Below, in pieces: positions 1 to 8,760 of a stretch of 20,072 nt of DNA. The translations under genes were made by a program, and so were the position numbers. Each line of letters begins with the position of its first letter. Position 1 is the first letter of the stretch. Under the pieces are notes generated by a model. It was not told the DNA's origin. It searched no databases and saw only the letters and a list, made by a program, of their open reading frames with translations. Source of the stretch: a virus. The stretch is from IMG/VR virus record IMGVR_UViG_3300005664_000141, positions 1 through 20,072 of that record; one strand, written 5' to 3'.

Positions 1-272
1 GCGCCGCCAACGGCCACGGCGGCAGCATGCGTAACGCCAGGGCCGATGCTGAAGAATGAGGGTGGAACAGCGCCGAATTTTACAATCATGCTGGTATCAG
101 CAACGGCAGAAACAGCAGAATTGCCGAATTGAATGAACAGGTCTTTATCGGTCGCGTTCACAACGCGAACCACATAACCGCCAACACCGGAACCGACGCC
201 AAGCGCAATGCTGGCGCTGGCATTGACGTTAGTAAGCTGTACGCCTGCTGCTGTGGGTGTAAAGATGGTCAT
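1..272 (-). CDS. Small tail-associated structural protein, 3' end outside window
   Basis: An open frame starts at ATG 272 and stays open to base 1, giving at least 90 residues; the C-terminus is missing. The start is supported by an AGGGGG ribosome-binding site at 278-283, five bases upstream. The protein begins MTIFTPTAAGVQLTNV and is rich in Val, Ala, Gly and Ser, with alternating hydrophobic residues that suggest a small beta-sandwich. It has no signal peptide or membrane segment. Small proteins of this style (a VRVVN-type strand, then a Phe-Gly and a Pro-Gly-Val-Thr-His stretch) are common beside tail-fiber genes in podoviruses, usually unannotated. It begins 9 bases after the fiber stop and is probably cotranscribed with it. 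A role in the tail tip or as a fiber accessory is inference from position only. Confidence 0.8.
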   Translation of the reverse strand, partial: MTIFTPTAAGVQLTNVNASASIALGVGSGVGGYVVRVVNATDKDLFIQFGNSAVSAVADTSMIVKFGAVPPSFFSIGPGVTHAAAVAVGG

Positions 273-281
273 CGTATCCCC

Positions 282-1481
282 CTAAACTCGATAGATAAGA
301 ACAAAGCGCAAAGCAGCGCCGCTAAGGTCTGCGTTCGTGACGTTGCCGCGATTAATCGTGCAAGGCTTAACTGTCGTGCTACTGAGAACCGGATAAATGT
401 GCGTTGCCAGTATCCCCGCCGAAGTGTTTGTCATAAAGCCTTGCTCGTAAACCGTCGCCGCATTGACGGTGAATGGCAATCCACCCAAAAGCGCCACACT
501 GGCATTTGCTGTAACTGGATATGCAATGCGGCCTTGGGCTAAGACCCAAGACCCAATACGAACGTATGAACCTTCTGCCGTGGCTAACGATAAGGCCGCA
601 CCGCTGGCATCTGTTGGCGTCCATGTGCCTTCGTCGTAGGTGTCGAGCGTATTACTGCCAAAGTTCAAACCAGCAGCAAGGGTCAATTGCGAAGCGGCGA
701 CAATGACGCCGGTTCCCTTGCCTGCAAGGGTTAGGCCGATATTGGTATCACTGCCCTCGGCCACGATTGAAACGGAGTTACCCGTCGCGCTGCCTCTGAA
801 TGCAGGGTAATTGACCGTGCTTGCAACGGGTTGGAAAATGGCTGAAGTGGCACCACCAAGCGTGACTGCAAATGTGTCAGTCGTCGGCCAATAAGCACCA
901 GTGTTTGAATCTGTCGCATTGAATATGCTTGGTGTTGCGGCTGCGCCAGGGCCAAACGATTGCAGGTTTACCAGGATAAACTGCGTTCCATCATAAATGA
1001 TTTGCTGCACAGTATTGGCCGTAATATCGCCTGATACGAGAGCCATTGCGCCGTTGTTATTACGAACATTCTTCACGCCAAGGCCGGAAACATTGACTGT
1101 TACAGCGCCAGTGTTGGCCGACGCAGATAAGAACCTAAACACCTGACCCGCAGTGTAAGATGCAATCGCAGGCGATGGCGATAGCGTGATTGCGTTGCCA
1201 GTTCCGCCAACCGTGCCGACCCAGTGGAAGGCGGCGGATTGCACCTGACCAAGTGTCACACTATCACTTGCAACAGCGCCATTGCCGAGGCCGGTTAGCT
1301 TAAATCCACCCATAGGCAAATTAGCTGTCGGCGCTGATTGGCCGTCGCGGGCAATAGAGTTTGTAATCTCAGCTACAATAGTTGAGAAATTGGCGTCAAT
1401 TTGTGACGAGTTGATTGTCGTTAATGGCGTAAAGTCATCATATGGGATGCTCATTGTGCCGGAGCCGTTACGCGCCATCAT
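282..1481 (-). CDS. Tail fiber / receptor-binding protein
   Basis: A 399-residue fiber candidate. The N-terminal part (about residues 20-85) contains INSSQIDANFSTI, then LPMGGFKLTGLGNG and a SDSVTLGQVQ stretch, a pattern typical of phage tail fibers where the attachment region leads into a shaft. The middle (about 90-275) is Gly/Ser/Thr/Val-rich with short beta-like repeats. The C-terminus has LDTYDEGTWTPT (279-290) followed by a GSYVRIG...GGLPF stretch (304-337), a C-terminal module seen on many phage tail proteins that probably contributes to trimer formation or receptor contact. There is no S74 self-cleaving domain here. Two adjacent ATGs (1481 and 1478) follow an AGGGGG site; the first overlaps the upstream stop as ATGA, the second has the better spacing. 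It should sit on the outside of the tail. Receptor unknown. Confidence 0.9.
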   Translation of the reverse strand: MMARNGSGTMSIPYDDFTPLTTINSSQIDANFSTIVAEITNSIARDGQSAPTANLPMGGFKLTGLGNGAVASDSVTLGQVQSAAFHWVGTVGGTGNAITLSPSPAIASYTAGQVFRFLSASANTGAVTVNVSGLGVKNVRNNNGAMALVSGDITANTVQQIIYDGTQFILVNLQSFGPGAAATPSIFNATDSNTGAYWPTTDTFAVTLGGATSAIFQPVASTVNYPAFRGSATGNSVSIVAEGSDTNIGLTLAGKGTGVIVAASQLTLAAGLNFGSNTLDTYDEGTWTPTDASGAALSLATAEGSYVRIGSWVLAQGRIAYPVTANASVALLGGLPFTVNAATVYEQGFMTNTSAGILATHIYPVLSSTTVKPCTINRGNVTNADLSGAALRFVLIYRV

Positions 1482-3463
1482 TCACCCCCTAAATTATACA
1501 GAGCCGCGCCAGATTGTGCGCTGATCGCTGGGGTTGATTGTGTCAGAAGGCCGGCCATTGCGCGGCGCTCGGCTTCCGTAAACACTTTCATTCCACCAAA
1601 GCCCTTTGGTGCTTGCGTTTTTGTAAGCATTGCGGCAAGCGCGGCCTTTTCTGCTGGGCTTGTCGCATAAAGCATGGAAGCCACGCGCTTGTCGTTTCCG
1701 CTGCTCAATATGTTCAATAGAGCATTGCCGCCCTTTTTTGCTGCCTCAGTGGCAGATAATGGAATGTCGCCAACGTTGTTGATTGCCTGCAAAACAGTTT
1801 CAGCCGTGGCCGAGTTGTGTAGGCCGCGATTAGCAAACTCCATGCGAAGTTTCTCAGCCATCAAATTTTTGTAAAAATCATCGGCCTTGCCAGCGCCGAC
1901 AAGTTCCGCAGTCCGGCTTAGAACTTTTGGTGTTGCCAGACGCGATGCAGGATTGCCGCCGTATGGCACGGCTGAAATAACATCGCGCAAGCCTTCTGCA
2001 TAACCAGCCCTGGCATAAGGCAAATCCGTTGCGCTGGCCGTTAAAGCCTGCATAACGTCATCGCTTTGCGCACCAGTCGCCATGCGCGCCAGCTTGCGGC
2101 CTAAATCAAGCGCCTCTTGCGATGATCTCATTGCCGCGCTGTTAGTTTGAGCAACATTGAAATCAGGCGATGCTTGGCGCAAGGCGTTTATCATGCCCTT
2201 GCGCAATGATTCAACTGGCGCAGCTTTAGCAGGCTCAACAATGTTGCCGGCTATGTCGCGCTTCACTTGGTCGCCTAGCGATTTAGCTACTTCATGCCAA
2301 GCGCCGACCGGCAATTCTGGCAAGATTGTTCCGGCTGCGGTTGGTGTCTCAAGACCCTTGGAGATGTTTTGCAGGGCAGCAATTTGGTTTGGCGCAACGG
2401 TGCGATTTGCCAAATTAACCGCAGCGTCTTTCAGAGCGGTTTGACCGGCAGGCGTTGAGATAATGCGCTCAAACGGTGCCGATGGTACAATCTCCTTGGC
2501 GCGGTCATAGAATATACCCTCAAATGCCCCCTTACCCTCAATCTGGGCAAGACGCTGCGCCAAATCATCTGGAGATGCCACGGCGCTATCAATCAGGCTG
2601 TTGACGCGCTGCGGCGCTTGCTCAATACGTTGCCGCATGGCAGTCCTGGCAGCGTCCATAGCGACGCCAGGGATTTTTCCTTTTGACTGCGCCAACATGC
2701 GCAGGTTTTCGCCGCCAACTTCACCCGCAAAATCATCAGCCGAAGATGCGGCAAGGCGCTGCGCAAAATCATCCGCGCTTACGCCGCCGAGTGCTAAATT
2801 GGCCTTAATTTCACGTAAGGCGCGTCCGCTGGCGTCAAAGGGGACAGGCACATTACCTTGCGGCGTCTGTACCACTTGACCCTTGTTAACGCCGGCTAGA
2901 CTATCTCCTAAAGCCTTGCCAGCATACGCAAGGCCAGCACCAAGGCCAGCGCCAATAGCGGAATTGCGAAGGCGGTTACCAACGCCACCTTCAGCCCCGG
3001 TGAACCCCTGCAATCCTCCAAGGGCTGCGCCGGTAGCGACTGGTCTTGCGGCGCTTGCTGCGGCAATCCCGGGGGCTGCCAACGTTCCGGCAACCGCTCC
3101 ACTGACTCGCAATGTTGGGTCGAGGTATGGATGTTCTTCGCCAAAGGCTTTTTCTGTGCCGCGAATGTTGGCAAGTCTTTTGTCATATATTTCCCCGAAA
3201 CCGCCATTTTGAACGGTTGGCGATAAAATTCCAGCTTTTTCTAAAGCCGCGCCTGCCGCCGCGCCCGCCTCATCAAATATCGGCATAGCTCCTTGGCCGA
3301 AAGCCAGAACACCAGCGCCTAATTGCGAAAGTGTATCTTGCTTCATCGCTGGCTGCTGCGGCGCTGCTTGGCTTATGCGCGTATAAATCTCGCGCACCTG
3401 TGCAGCGTTTGCGCCCTGTTTTACAGCATCATCTAGGATTTGCTGGATTTGCTCGGGGTTCAT
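1478..3463 (-). CDS. Internal virion / DNA ejection protein (large)
   Basis: A 661-residue protein, last of three consecutive ejection-protein candidates. The N-terminus (1-40) is a short helical region, MNPEQIQQILDDAVKQG onward. Two Gly/Ala-rich hydrophobic stretches follow, at about 45-80 and 118-190 (repeated GAGLGAGLAYAG-like patterns), suited to inserting in or crossing membrane. The rest (about 200-661) is predicted mostly helical and polar. Podovirus ejection proteins (P22 gp7/gp16/gp20, T7 gp14/gp15/gp16 in role) are packaged in the head and pass into the cell envelope during DNA entry. I see no lytic transglycosylase or peptidase motif. It starts in an ATGA overlap with the upstream gene and has only a weak ribosome-binding site, suggesting translational coupling. 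Assignment rests on position, size and composition. Confidence 0.8.
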   Translation of the reverse strand: MNPEQIQQILDDAVKQGANAAQVREIYTRISQAAPQQPAMKQDTLSQLGAGVLAFGQGAMPIFDEAGAAAGAALEKAGILSPTVQNGGFGEIYDKRLANIRGTEKAFGEEHPYLDPTLRVSGAVAGTLAAPGIAAASAARPVATGAALGGLQGFTGAEGGVGNRLRNSAIGAGLGAGLAYAGKALGDSLAGVNKGQVVQTPQGNVPVPFDASGRALREIKANLALGGVSADDFAQRLAASSADDFAGEVGGENLRMLAQSKGKIPGVAMDAARTAMRQRIEQAPQRVNSLIDSAVASPDDLAQRLAQIEGKGAFEGIFYDRAKEIVPSAPFERIISTPAGQTALKDAAVNLANRTVAPNQIAALQNISKGLETPTAAGTILPELPVGAWHEVAKSLGDQVKRDIAGNIVEPAKAAPVESLRKGMINALRQASPDFNVAQTNSAAMRSSQEALDLGRKLARMATGAQSDDVMQALTASATDLPYARAGYAEGLRDVISAVPYGGNPASRLATPKVLSRTAELVGAGKADDFYKNLMAEKLRMEFANRGLHNSATAETVLQAINNVGDIPLSATEAAKKGGNALLNILSSGNDKRVASMLYATSPAEKAALAAMLTKTQAPKGFGGMKVFTEAERRAMAGLLTQSTPAISAQSGAALYNLGGE

Positions 3464-4734
3464 TGCAAGCCACGCTGTTTCAGGTAGCTGTCAATATCAA
3501 AACCGCCCTGCTGGGGTTGCGGCGCTTGCTGCATCGGCTGCTGCGGGATGTTGTAACGCGCACCACCAGAGGCACCCAAGATGCCCTGCATGGCAATCTC
3601 TCTGTTTTTGGCCTTTTGCGCTAAGACCGCCGCGCCGTCTCCGTATTGCGGGAAATATTGTTTTTGCGCATTTTCAAATTCTGACGGTGCAATCACTGCG
3701 CCAGATTCGCGCCGTAGCAGAGCGTTAATGAAATCGCGCTGCGCTTGTTCGCCGGCTTGGAAGTTTTCAGACACAAGGCTATTGCCAACAAGCGGCACTG
3801 CCGATTTGGCTTGCTGCTTCCAATCCATGACCGCCGATGTTACATTCGGATTACCCATAACCTGATTAGAATTTTGCATCCGCTGGTAATATCCAGCAGC
3901 TTTTGCCTGCTCATCCGTAATTTTCGGATTTGGCGCAGGAATCAGCCCACCGCGCCCCCACATCATGCCTTCTGGTGGATTGCCCATCTGCTTAGACAAT
4001 GCAGCGTTAAACATGGCGTCTTGCATTGTGGGAGCGTTATTCTGTTGCGCTGGTTGCTCAAAGGCTTGCTGCCGCGTCATATCAAGCTGTATGCCTTGAG
4101 GCGCTTGACCTGGACTTGGAGGATTCGGAATAGCGCCTTGAGGCTGTGTCGGCGCACCCTGACCAGATTGCCCTAAATATTGCTGGACAAGCTGTTTCAT
4201 GGGGTCGTTTTCAAGCTTGTAACGTTCAAAGGCCATCTGCCGCTCAAGCATGGCATTCTGCATGGCCTGCTGTTGCTGGAATTGCCGCTCTTGCTGCTGT
4301 TGCGCAAATGCCTGCTGCTGCGCCATTTGCTGCTGATTGAATTGCTGGCCTATAAGGCTGTTTGCTAAGTCTTGATTGTCCGGCGCGCTGAGTTGACGCG
4401 CCGCAGCCATCAGATTTGGCTGCTGCGGCTGCCAATTGATTGTCTGGCCGCTGATCTGCTGTGTCTCTGCTGGCCTGCCTGACGCCATCAGCATGGCCGC
4501 TTGGCGCTCGTTGGATACATCTTGCGCTTGCTTGCCGTATTTCTCTTGCAAAGCCCCTTGCTGATAAGCGCCAATGCCTGACTTGAGCATACGCGCCAAT
4601 CCTTGCGTCCAATGCCCAACCGGAGACGTGTCGGAGCCTTCTTGCTGCATCTGCATAGCGGCCTGCAATTGTGGGTCGCGCAAGTATTGTGCAAGCAGTT
4701 TTGGCGGCATTGATGCTAGGGTTTTGGCGTCCAT
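3460..4734 (-). CDS. Internal virion / DNA ejection protein with Gln-rich linker
   Basis: A 424-residue protein, second of the three ejection candidates. Residues 1-85 look helical. Residues 128-166 are a Gln-rich run (QQQ and QQQQ blocks) probably forming a coiled coil or flexible linker, and 190-235 are Pro/Gln-rich. The C-terminal part (about 272-388) is the most ordered and includes ITDEQAKAAGYYQRM and FINALLRRESGAVIAPSEF followed by a YFPQYGDG stretch, a pattern I associate with podovirus proteins placed between the tail genes and the large ejection protein. No catalytic motif is visible. It starts in a TAATG overlap with the gene before it and ends in an ATGA overlap with the gene after it, so the three are probably translated as a coupled set. 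The precise job in the virion is inferred. Confidence 0.8.
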   Translation of the reverse strand: MDAKTLASMPPKLLAQYLRDPQLQAAMQMQQEGSDTSPVGHWTQGLARMLKSGIGAYQQGALQEKYGKQAQDVSNERQAAMLMASGRPAETQQISGQTINWQPQQPNLMAAARQLSAPDNQDLANSLIGQQFNQQQMAQQQAFAQQQQERQFQQQQAMQNAMLERQMAFERYKLENDPMKQLVQQYLGQSGQGAPTQPQGAIPNPPSPGQAPQGIQLDMTRQQAFEQPAQQNNAPTMQDAMFNAALSKQMGNPPEGMMWGRGGLIPAPNPKITDEQAKAAGYYQRMQNSNQVMGNPNVTSAVMDWKQQAKSAVPLVGNSLVSENFQAGEQAQRDFINALLRRESGAVIAPSEFENAQKQYFPQYGDGAAVLAQKAKNREIAMQGILGASGGARYNIPQQPMQQAPQPQQGGFDIDSYLKQRGLQ

Positions 4735-6035
4735 TATAGCACCGAATAATTGACGGCCTTAAACCCGCCAATCTCCACAACGGCATCAGGGCGGGTTTGC
4801 TCAACCTCTTGCGCCATGACGCCTTCATAGACCGCATCGCTCCACAAGTAGCGGAATAAGTACTTATTAAAGCCGCGCCATTTGCCGGTCTTGATAATGT
4901 CGCGCTTCAAGCGAATATCGGAGAACATGAACGGAACGGCAGCGCCAATCCCTGCGCTACCAAGCCCGAATAGACCGCCCATCATGGCCTGATTTTGCTG
5001 GTTAGCCGCGTTGTATTGCGCCAACTGACCTTGATATTGCAGATTGGCCGCGCCTTGATAGTCGGCAGGCTGAATGCCGACTTGCGGCACTTGGCTGAAC
5101 TGCGGATTCTGTACCTGCGAGCCAGACATAAGCGCGGTTATTTCATTTAATGGCTGCGTCCTAAGAGCCGTCCGTTCCTGAATGCCCTGCTGCCGCGCCT
5201 GATTCTGCAAGGCGGCTTGAGCCATAGCCTGCTGAAATAACCGCGATTGTTCACTGCCGGCATTGAGGATAGCCCCATAACGGGCATCATTCGCCTGCTT
5301 ACCGAATTGGCCTTGCGCGGAATTGTATGCCTGGGAACCCATATTAATCCCTTGACTGGCAAGGCGCTGTTCCATAGCTGCCTGATCGCGCTCAAGCTGC
5401 GGATTAAGTCGCTGGAATAGCGCATCCTCAACCTTGTTACGATCGGAGGCGTAATCGCCAATCTGATAAATCTGTTCCGGCAGGCCGTCATAATTGATAG
5501 GCTTGGAAAGAGACTTTTGCAGCATATCAAGCTGCTGATTTGCCGTGTTCCCCAAACGCTCTTGAGCGCCAAACTGCAAGTCATAAAGCCGCTGCTGTTC
5601 AGGACTAAGAGTTACGGTTTGTTCGTACTGCGGCACTTCGTCGTCAACATAGCTTATATAATCTTCGCGCCTTGGCATGGCATAGCCAGCACTGCTGTAT
5701 AGCTGTGGGCTTTGGAAATCTGGAGCGCCGCCACCATTATTCCAAGGCTGATTTTGCTGGTTCTTGTAATTATTAGTGTTGACACTAGGGCTGCTTGGCT
5801 GCGGGTATTGACGCTGCCTTGCAGCCTCAACAGCCTTATTATATCCGGCTTGGTCGAATACCTCACGCTTATTGCCCGGCCTTTGTGTATAAACAACACT
5901 GCCGTATGGCGTATATTGATTAATGCGGTTTAATGCCGCTTGCGTGATTGCGGTTTCCTTGTTTACAGCGCCTTGCGCTGCCGCAGTTTTGGCGGGGTCT
6001 GGTGCAGCGGGTGCGGATGGTGCGGACTTGCCCAT
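4734..6035 (-). CDS. Ejection/tail protein with C-terminal S74-type chaperone domain
   Basis: A 433-residue protein. Residues 1-30 are Ala/Pro-rich (MGKSAPSAPAAPDPAKTAAA), 80-125 are Asn/Gln/Ser/Pro-rich and probably disordered, and 140-345 are Gln-rich and helical. A Gly-rich hydrophobic segment at about 350-371 leads straight into a 62-residue C-terminal unit beginning SDIRLKRDI (372-380), with FRYLW, EGVMAQEVE and RPDAVV following. This is the signature of the intramolecular chaperone / peptidase S74 family, in which the Ser of the SDxRLK motif is the self-cleavage residue and the domain helps homotrimers fold. The domain is short compared with the usual 100 or more residues. The start at ATG 6035 has an AAGGAA site about 6 bases upstream. 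An internal or tail-channel role is inferred from position; self-cleavage is not shown by sequence alone. Confidence 0.85.
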   Translation of the reverse strand: MGKSAPSAPAAPDPAKTAAAQGAVNKETAITQAALNRINQYTPYGSVVYTQRPGNKREVFDQAGYNKAVEAARQRQYPQPSSPSVNTNNYKNQQNQPWNNGGGAPDFQSPQLYSSAGYAMPRREDYISYVDDEVPQYEQTVTLSPEQQRLYDLQFGAQERLGNTANQQLDMLQKSLSKPINYDGLPEQIYQIGDYASDRNKVEDALFQRLNPQLERDQAAMEQRLASQGINMGSQAYNSAQGQFGKQANDARYGAILNAGSEQSRLFQQAMAQAALQNQARQQGIQERTALRTQPLNEITALMSGSQVQNPQFSQVPQVGIQPADYQGAANLQYQGQLAQYNAANQQNQAMMGGLFGLGSAGIGAAVPFMFSDIRLKRDIIKTGKWRGFNKYLFRYLWSDAVYEGVMAQEVEQTRPDAVVEIGGFKAVNYSVL

Positions 6036-6098
6036 AAATATTCCTTTTAAGATGGAATGTTTATGGGCGGCACAAATTAGACGCCTGCTAACACTAGG

Positions 6099-6521
6099 CT
6101 AACAGTATAGTTTCCTATATTCCTTGTCAAGTATTGAAGTCATAACCGCGTGGTTGCCGCGTCCGAATTGGTGGCGAAGCACGGCCTCTTGCTTAAAACC
6201 AATCCCAAGGTTAAAGCGTATCGCCCGCTTGTTTGATTGTGCCATAACTGACCATAGCTTTTGCACGCCATATTGTTCAAATGGCACTGACAGTAAGGCC
6301 CTAATTATACCGCGTTGCGCCCACTTAGGCGAGTCCGCTGCAACGCTGATCTGGCAAGTTCCATGCTTTTGATGGTAATCATGATAAATAACGGCGGCGA
6401 TTAACACGTCATCCATAACGCCTATTGCCCTGGCCGTTGCCTCAAAGCCCGCAGGCATGTCTTTTATGCGCTGTGCAGCCCAAGCGCAAAGCACTTCGTC
6501 ATGGCCGAAAACAAGCTGCAT
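6099..6521 (-). CDS. GNAT-family N-acetyltransferase-like protein
   Basis: A 140-residue protein with the GNAT core. The central strand-loop-helix is at about 55-85, where WAQRGIIRALL (68-77) occupies the acetyl-CoA pyrophosphate-binding loop in a degenerate form of the Q/R-x-x-G-x-G/A motif. It is followed by FEQYGVQKLW, then NKRAIRFNLGIGF (97-109), the typical N-x-R-A-x-x...G-F segment, and a final strand around AVMTSIL. The family transfers acetyl groups from acetyl-CoA to amines; the substrate here is unknown. Comparable small acetyltransferases are frequent between tail and ejection genes in podoviruses. The start overlaps the stop of the nozzle gene as TGATG and the ribosome-binding site is weak, so expression probably depends on coupling. 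It is followed by a 63-base gap. Confidence 0.8.
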   Translation of the reverse strand: MQLVFGHDEVLCAWAAQRIKDMPAGFEATARAIGVMDDVLIAAVIYHDYHQKHGTCQISVAADSPKWAQRGIIRALLSVPFEQYGVQKLWSVMAQSNKRAIRFNLGIGFKQEAVLRHQFGRGNHAVMTSILDKEYRKLYC

Positions 6522-8065
6522 CAGCGCAATATTCCGCCTGTCTGATAGGTTAACTTAATGTCGTTAACATAAACCAGAGAGTCATTAGGTCTTATGCCAA
6601 AAGCCAGCGAAAAGGCAGTGCCTATGCCATTCACGCCGCGCCAATATTCGCGGCTGCCGCGGCCACCCCACAGGGAAGCATCCCAAAGGGCGGAGTCCCA
6701 TAGTGAGCCGGCAACAGATGATGCGCCGGTAACGATAATCATATCTGGCAAAGCGTAGTTCTTTAGCAGCTTGAACGAAAAAGACACATCGTCGCCAGAT
6801 TCAAAGATGATCTTGGCAAGACCAGCCTGCTTAACCATGCCGCCGTCAGTCAATTCCGAAAAGGCCGGGATAACTGTGCATTCAATTGTTGAGCCTGAAT
6901 CCTTAGTTCCAGAGTCAGCCTGATAAACCTTGCCATTTTTGCCGCCGAAATAAATCCCATCGTTAAACAAAGTCCAGCAATTGGCATCCCATCCGGTAAA
7001 CCGGCAAGCTGCCTTGGTTAAAGTATTAAATACATACTGATGCGACGTGTCGCCATCAATCGGCACGTTGAAAATAATCATCTTGCCGCGTGGGTAGATA
7101 ATTGGTTCCCAACCGAAATTACCCGATGCCGTCAAAGCCACTTCATTCACGAAAGGGTTAATCTGCGCCGAAATCGCAGCCTTCTCGGCCTGCGCCCGGT
7201 CAAGCGCAAGCACGGATGCCAGCGACACAAAACCATCCTCTGTTATTAGCACGCAATCGCCGCCTGCTTTGATAAAGAATCTGCGCCCTATCGGCTTGCC
7301 AATGCGAAATACACCAATCAGCGCCCAAGTTGAAACGTCGCTAGGGTCAATCCCGCTGTAAACGATAGCTTGCCCTTCGCTTGTGACAAATACAGCCACA
7401 TCGTCTTGACCGTCGCCGGCATCACGTGTCCACGTCGCCATGCCCATCAGATAGCCGCCTAGGTCTGCGATGCCGTACATCGGAAACTCAGTAAATCCGC
7501 CAGTAATGGCGTTTGTGCCGCCATACCAAGCAGACAAGCTGCCACTTTCACCCGTCCACAAGCGGCGCTGATGCAAGTTGCACCATACCAAAGCATCTTT
7601 ATTCGGGCCGGTAAGGGTAGAATCCGCCCATGTGGCACCGTCATAGATTTGCGCTGTGTCTTGGCCGTTAACGGCGAAAAGGAATCTGCCGCCACTGGTG
7701 CCAATATTGACGGATTGCCAGCGGTCATTACCAAACCCGGAAGCTACAGCGGCACCAACAGCGCCGCCTGCCGTGATGTCGTAGATATTGCCATCGTTCG
7801 CGGCAAACATCTCTTGCGCGCCGCTGTCTGGGCGGAACACCATCAATGACTCAACGTTATCTGTCATCCCTGTTGCAAATTCCGCACTTCCGCCACGAGT
7901 CACAAGCCGGCGCGCATCAGGAAAAACATTATCCATCAGGGCGGCATACTCTGGCTCCATGTCAGCAAGCGAATCTTTGGCGTTCCAACCCTTGAGCGGC
8001 AAGGGTAAGGTCTTGACCTTTGACTTGCGCGCTGTAGCCGAAATTGGTGGATTGCCAATAAACAT
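6521..8065 (-). CDS. Tail nozzle / tail tubular protein B-like
   Basis: A 514-residue protein directly after the adaptor gene, where T7 gp12 (tubular B) and P22 gp10 lie in related layouts. The N-terminus has LPLPLKGWNAKDSLADM (21-37), a typical opening of this group. Much of the chain is short beta-strands with Gly turns (for example NDGIYFGGKNGKVYQ), consistent with a beta-propeller. Near the C-terminus a Trp-rich stretch, SLWDSALWDASLWGG, precedes a strand region ending in YVNDIKLTYQTGG. These features fit the short-tail nozzle that extends the DNA channel below the adaptor ring. It starts in a TAATG overlap with the adaptor gene, and AGG lies 12 bases upstream, too far to be ideal. Family assignment is confident at the role level; the exact homolog is not. 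Confidence 0.85.
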   Translation of the reverse strand: MFIGNPPISATARKSKVKTLPLPLKGWNAKDSLADMEPEYAALMDNVFPDARRLVTRGGSAEFATGMTDNVESLMVFRPDSGAQEMFAANDGNIYDITAGGAVGAAVASGFGNDRWQSVNIGTSGGRFLFAVNGQDTAQIYDGATWADSTLTGPNKDALVWCNLHQRRLWTGESGSLSAWYGGTNAITGGFTEFPMYGIADLGGYLMGMATWTRDAGDGQDDVAVFVTSEGQAIVYSGIDPSDVSTWALIGVFRIGKPIGRRFFIKAGGDCVLITEDGFVSLASVLALDRAQAEKAAISAQINPFVNEVALTASGNFGWEPIIYPRGKMIIFNVPIDGDTSHQYVFNTLTKAACRFTGWDANCWTLFNDGIYFGGKNGKVYQADSGTKDSGSTIECTVIPAFSELTDGGMVKQAGLAKIIFESGDDVSFSFKLLKNYALPDMIIVTGASSVAGSLWDSALWDASLWGGRGSREYWRGVNGIGTAFSLAFGIRPNDSLVYVNDIKLTYQTGGILR

Positions 8066-8760
8066 TATGAGCCGTAACCTGTTTCTGGGATAACTAAGCC
8101 AAAGCCAACCGTATTCCCCTCGGCAAAATTCAGCGTTCTTTCCGGCTTATCCATGCCCAAAGCTATGATGATCTGCGTTTCATAGTGCGCTAAATCTGCC
8201 GTGGCATCTAAGCCCTTTTGCAGCTTGTAGCGGGCCACAACGCCTAGCTTCATGATGCTTTCCGACAAAATGCCGGTATCTGTATCAGCCAGCCATTCAC
8301 TTTGATTGGTTCCAGTGCTGGACTGGCAGAAATTCTTGGTCACATACTCAGCCGCAATAACTTCACCCCCAGGCGAGGCTGGATGAATTAGAACGTCATT
8401 GCCGCGCATATAGAGCGTGTCGTAAACCGTGCCAACATTACTTGACTTGATGCGCTGCCAAGTCTCAGGCGTTACCATGCCTTCAATCTTGCGATGCTTG
8501 GTGCGGTTCCAAATCGTGCCTTGAACCATATGGTCATAGTCTGACGGCAAAATTCCAGTCTGTGTTTCGCCAACAATTGTGGTAAACAGCAATTCCCGCC
8601 GTAGCTTGCGCCAATCGCCGCGCCGCGTTAATTCCAGTCCTTCCTCGTTGGCAAGTTCCAACAATTCCATGACCTCAACATTGCTGTTGCCAATTACTGT
8701 GTTTGGACGGTCAACGCCAATCTTGAGCGCGGCACCTTGGATTAGCGTTAGTAGGCTCAT
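8065..8760 (-). CDS. Head-tail adaptor (tail tubular protein A-like)
   Basis: A 231-residue protein of the size and position of T7 gp11 / P22 gp4-type adaptors, which form a ring under the portal and link it to the tail. It begins MSLLTLIQGAALKIGVDRPN, the common opening of the family (a short helix bundle), and contains LANEEGLELTRRGDWRKL (36-53), whose Gly-Asp-Trp followed by basic residues is characteristic. A beta region follows with ILPSDYDHM and LYMRGNDVLIHPA. The C-terminal part ends in a helix and an NTVGFGLVIP strand. The start overlaps the upstream stop as ATGA and has a GAGGA site about 9 bases upstream. Downstream the nozzle gene overlaps by one base, fitting coordinated production of partners. 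Confidence 0.88.
   Translation of the reverse strand: MSLLTLIQGAALKIGVDRPNTVIGNSNVEVMELLELANEEGLELTRRGDWRKLRRELLFTTIVGETQTGILPSDYDHMVQGTIWNRTKHRKIEGMVTPETWQRIKSSNVGTVYDTLYMRGNDVLIHPASPGGEVIAAEYVTKNFCQSSTGTNQSEWLADTDTGILSESIMKLGVVARYKLQKGLDATADLAHYETQIIIALGMDKPERTLNFAEGNTVGFGLVIPETGYGS

Noticed and set aside
1-1481. Diversity-generating retroelement variable region in the fiber, as in BPP-1
   Set aside because: No reverse transcriptase or template repeat is visible here, and the fiber C-terminus is a beta module without the lectin-type variable segment. Sequence left of the window could not be examined.
3745-4176. Plus-strand frame of 143 codons
   Set aside because: Lies entirely antisense to the Gln-rich ejection gene; composition (Leu/Arg/His-rich) is that of a reverse-strand shadow and no ribosome-binding site or domain is visible.
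4244-4345. CTG/CAG-rich tract as a microsatellite or repeat array
   Set aside because: Units are irregular and the tract is explained by the Gln-rich linker of the ejection protein.
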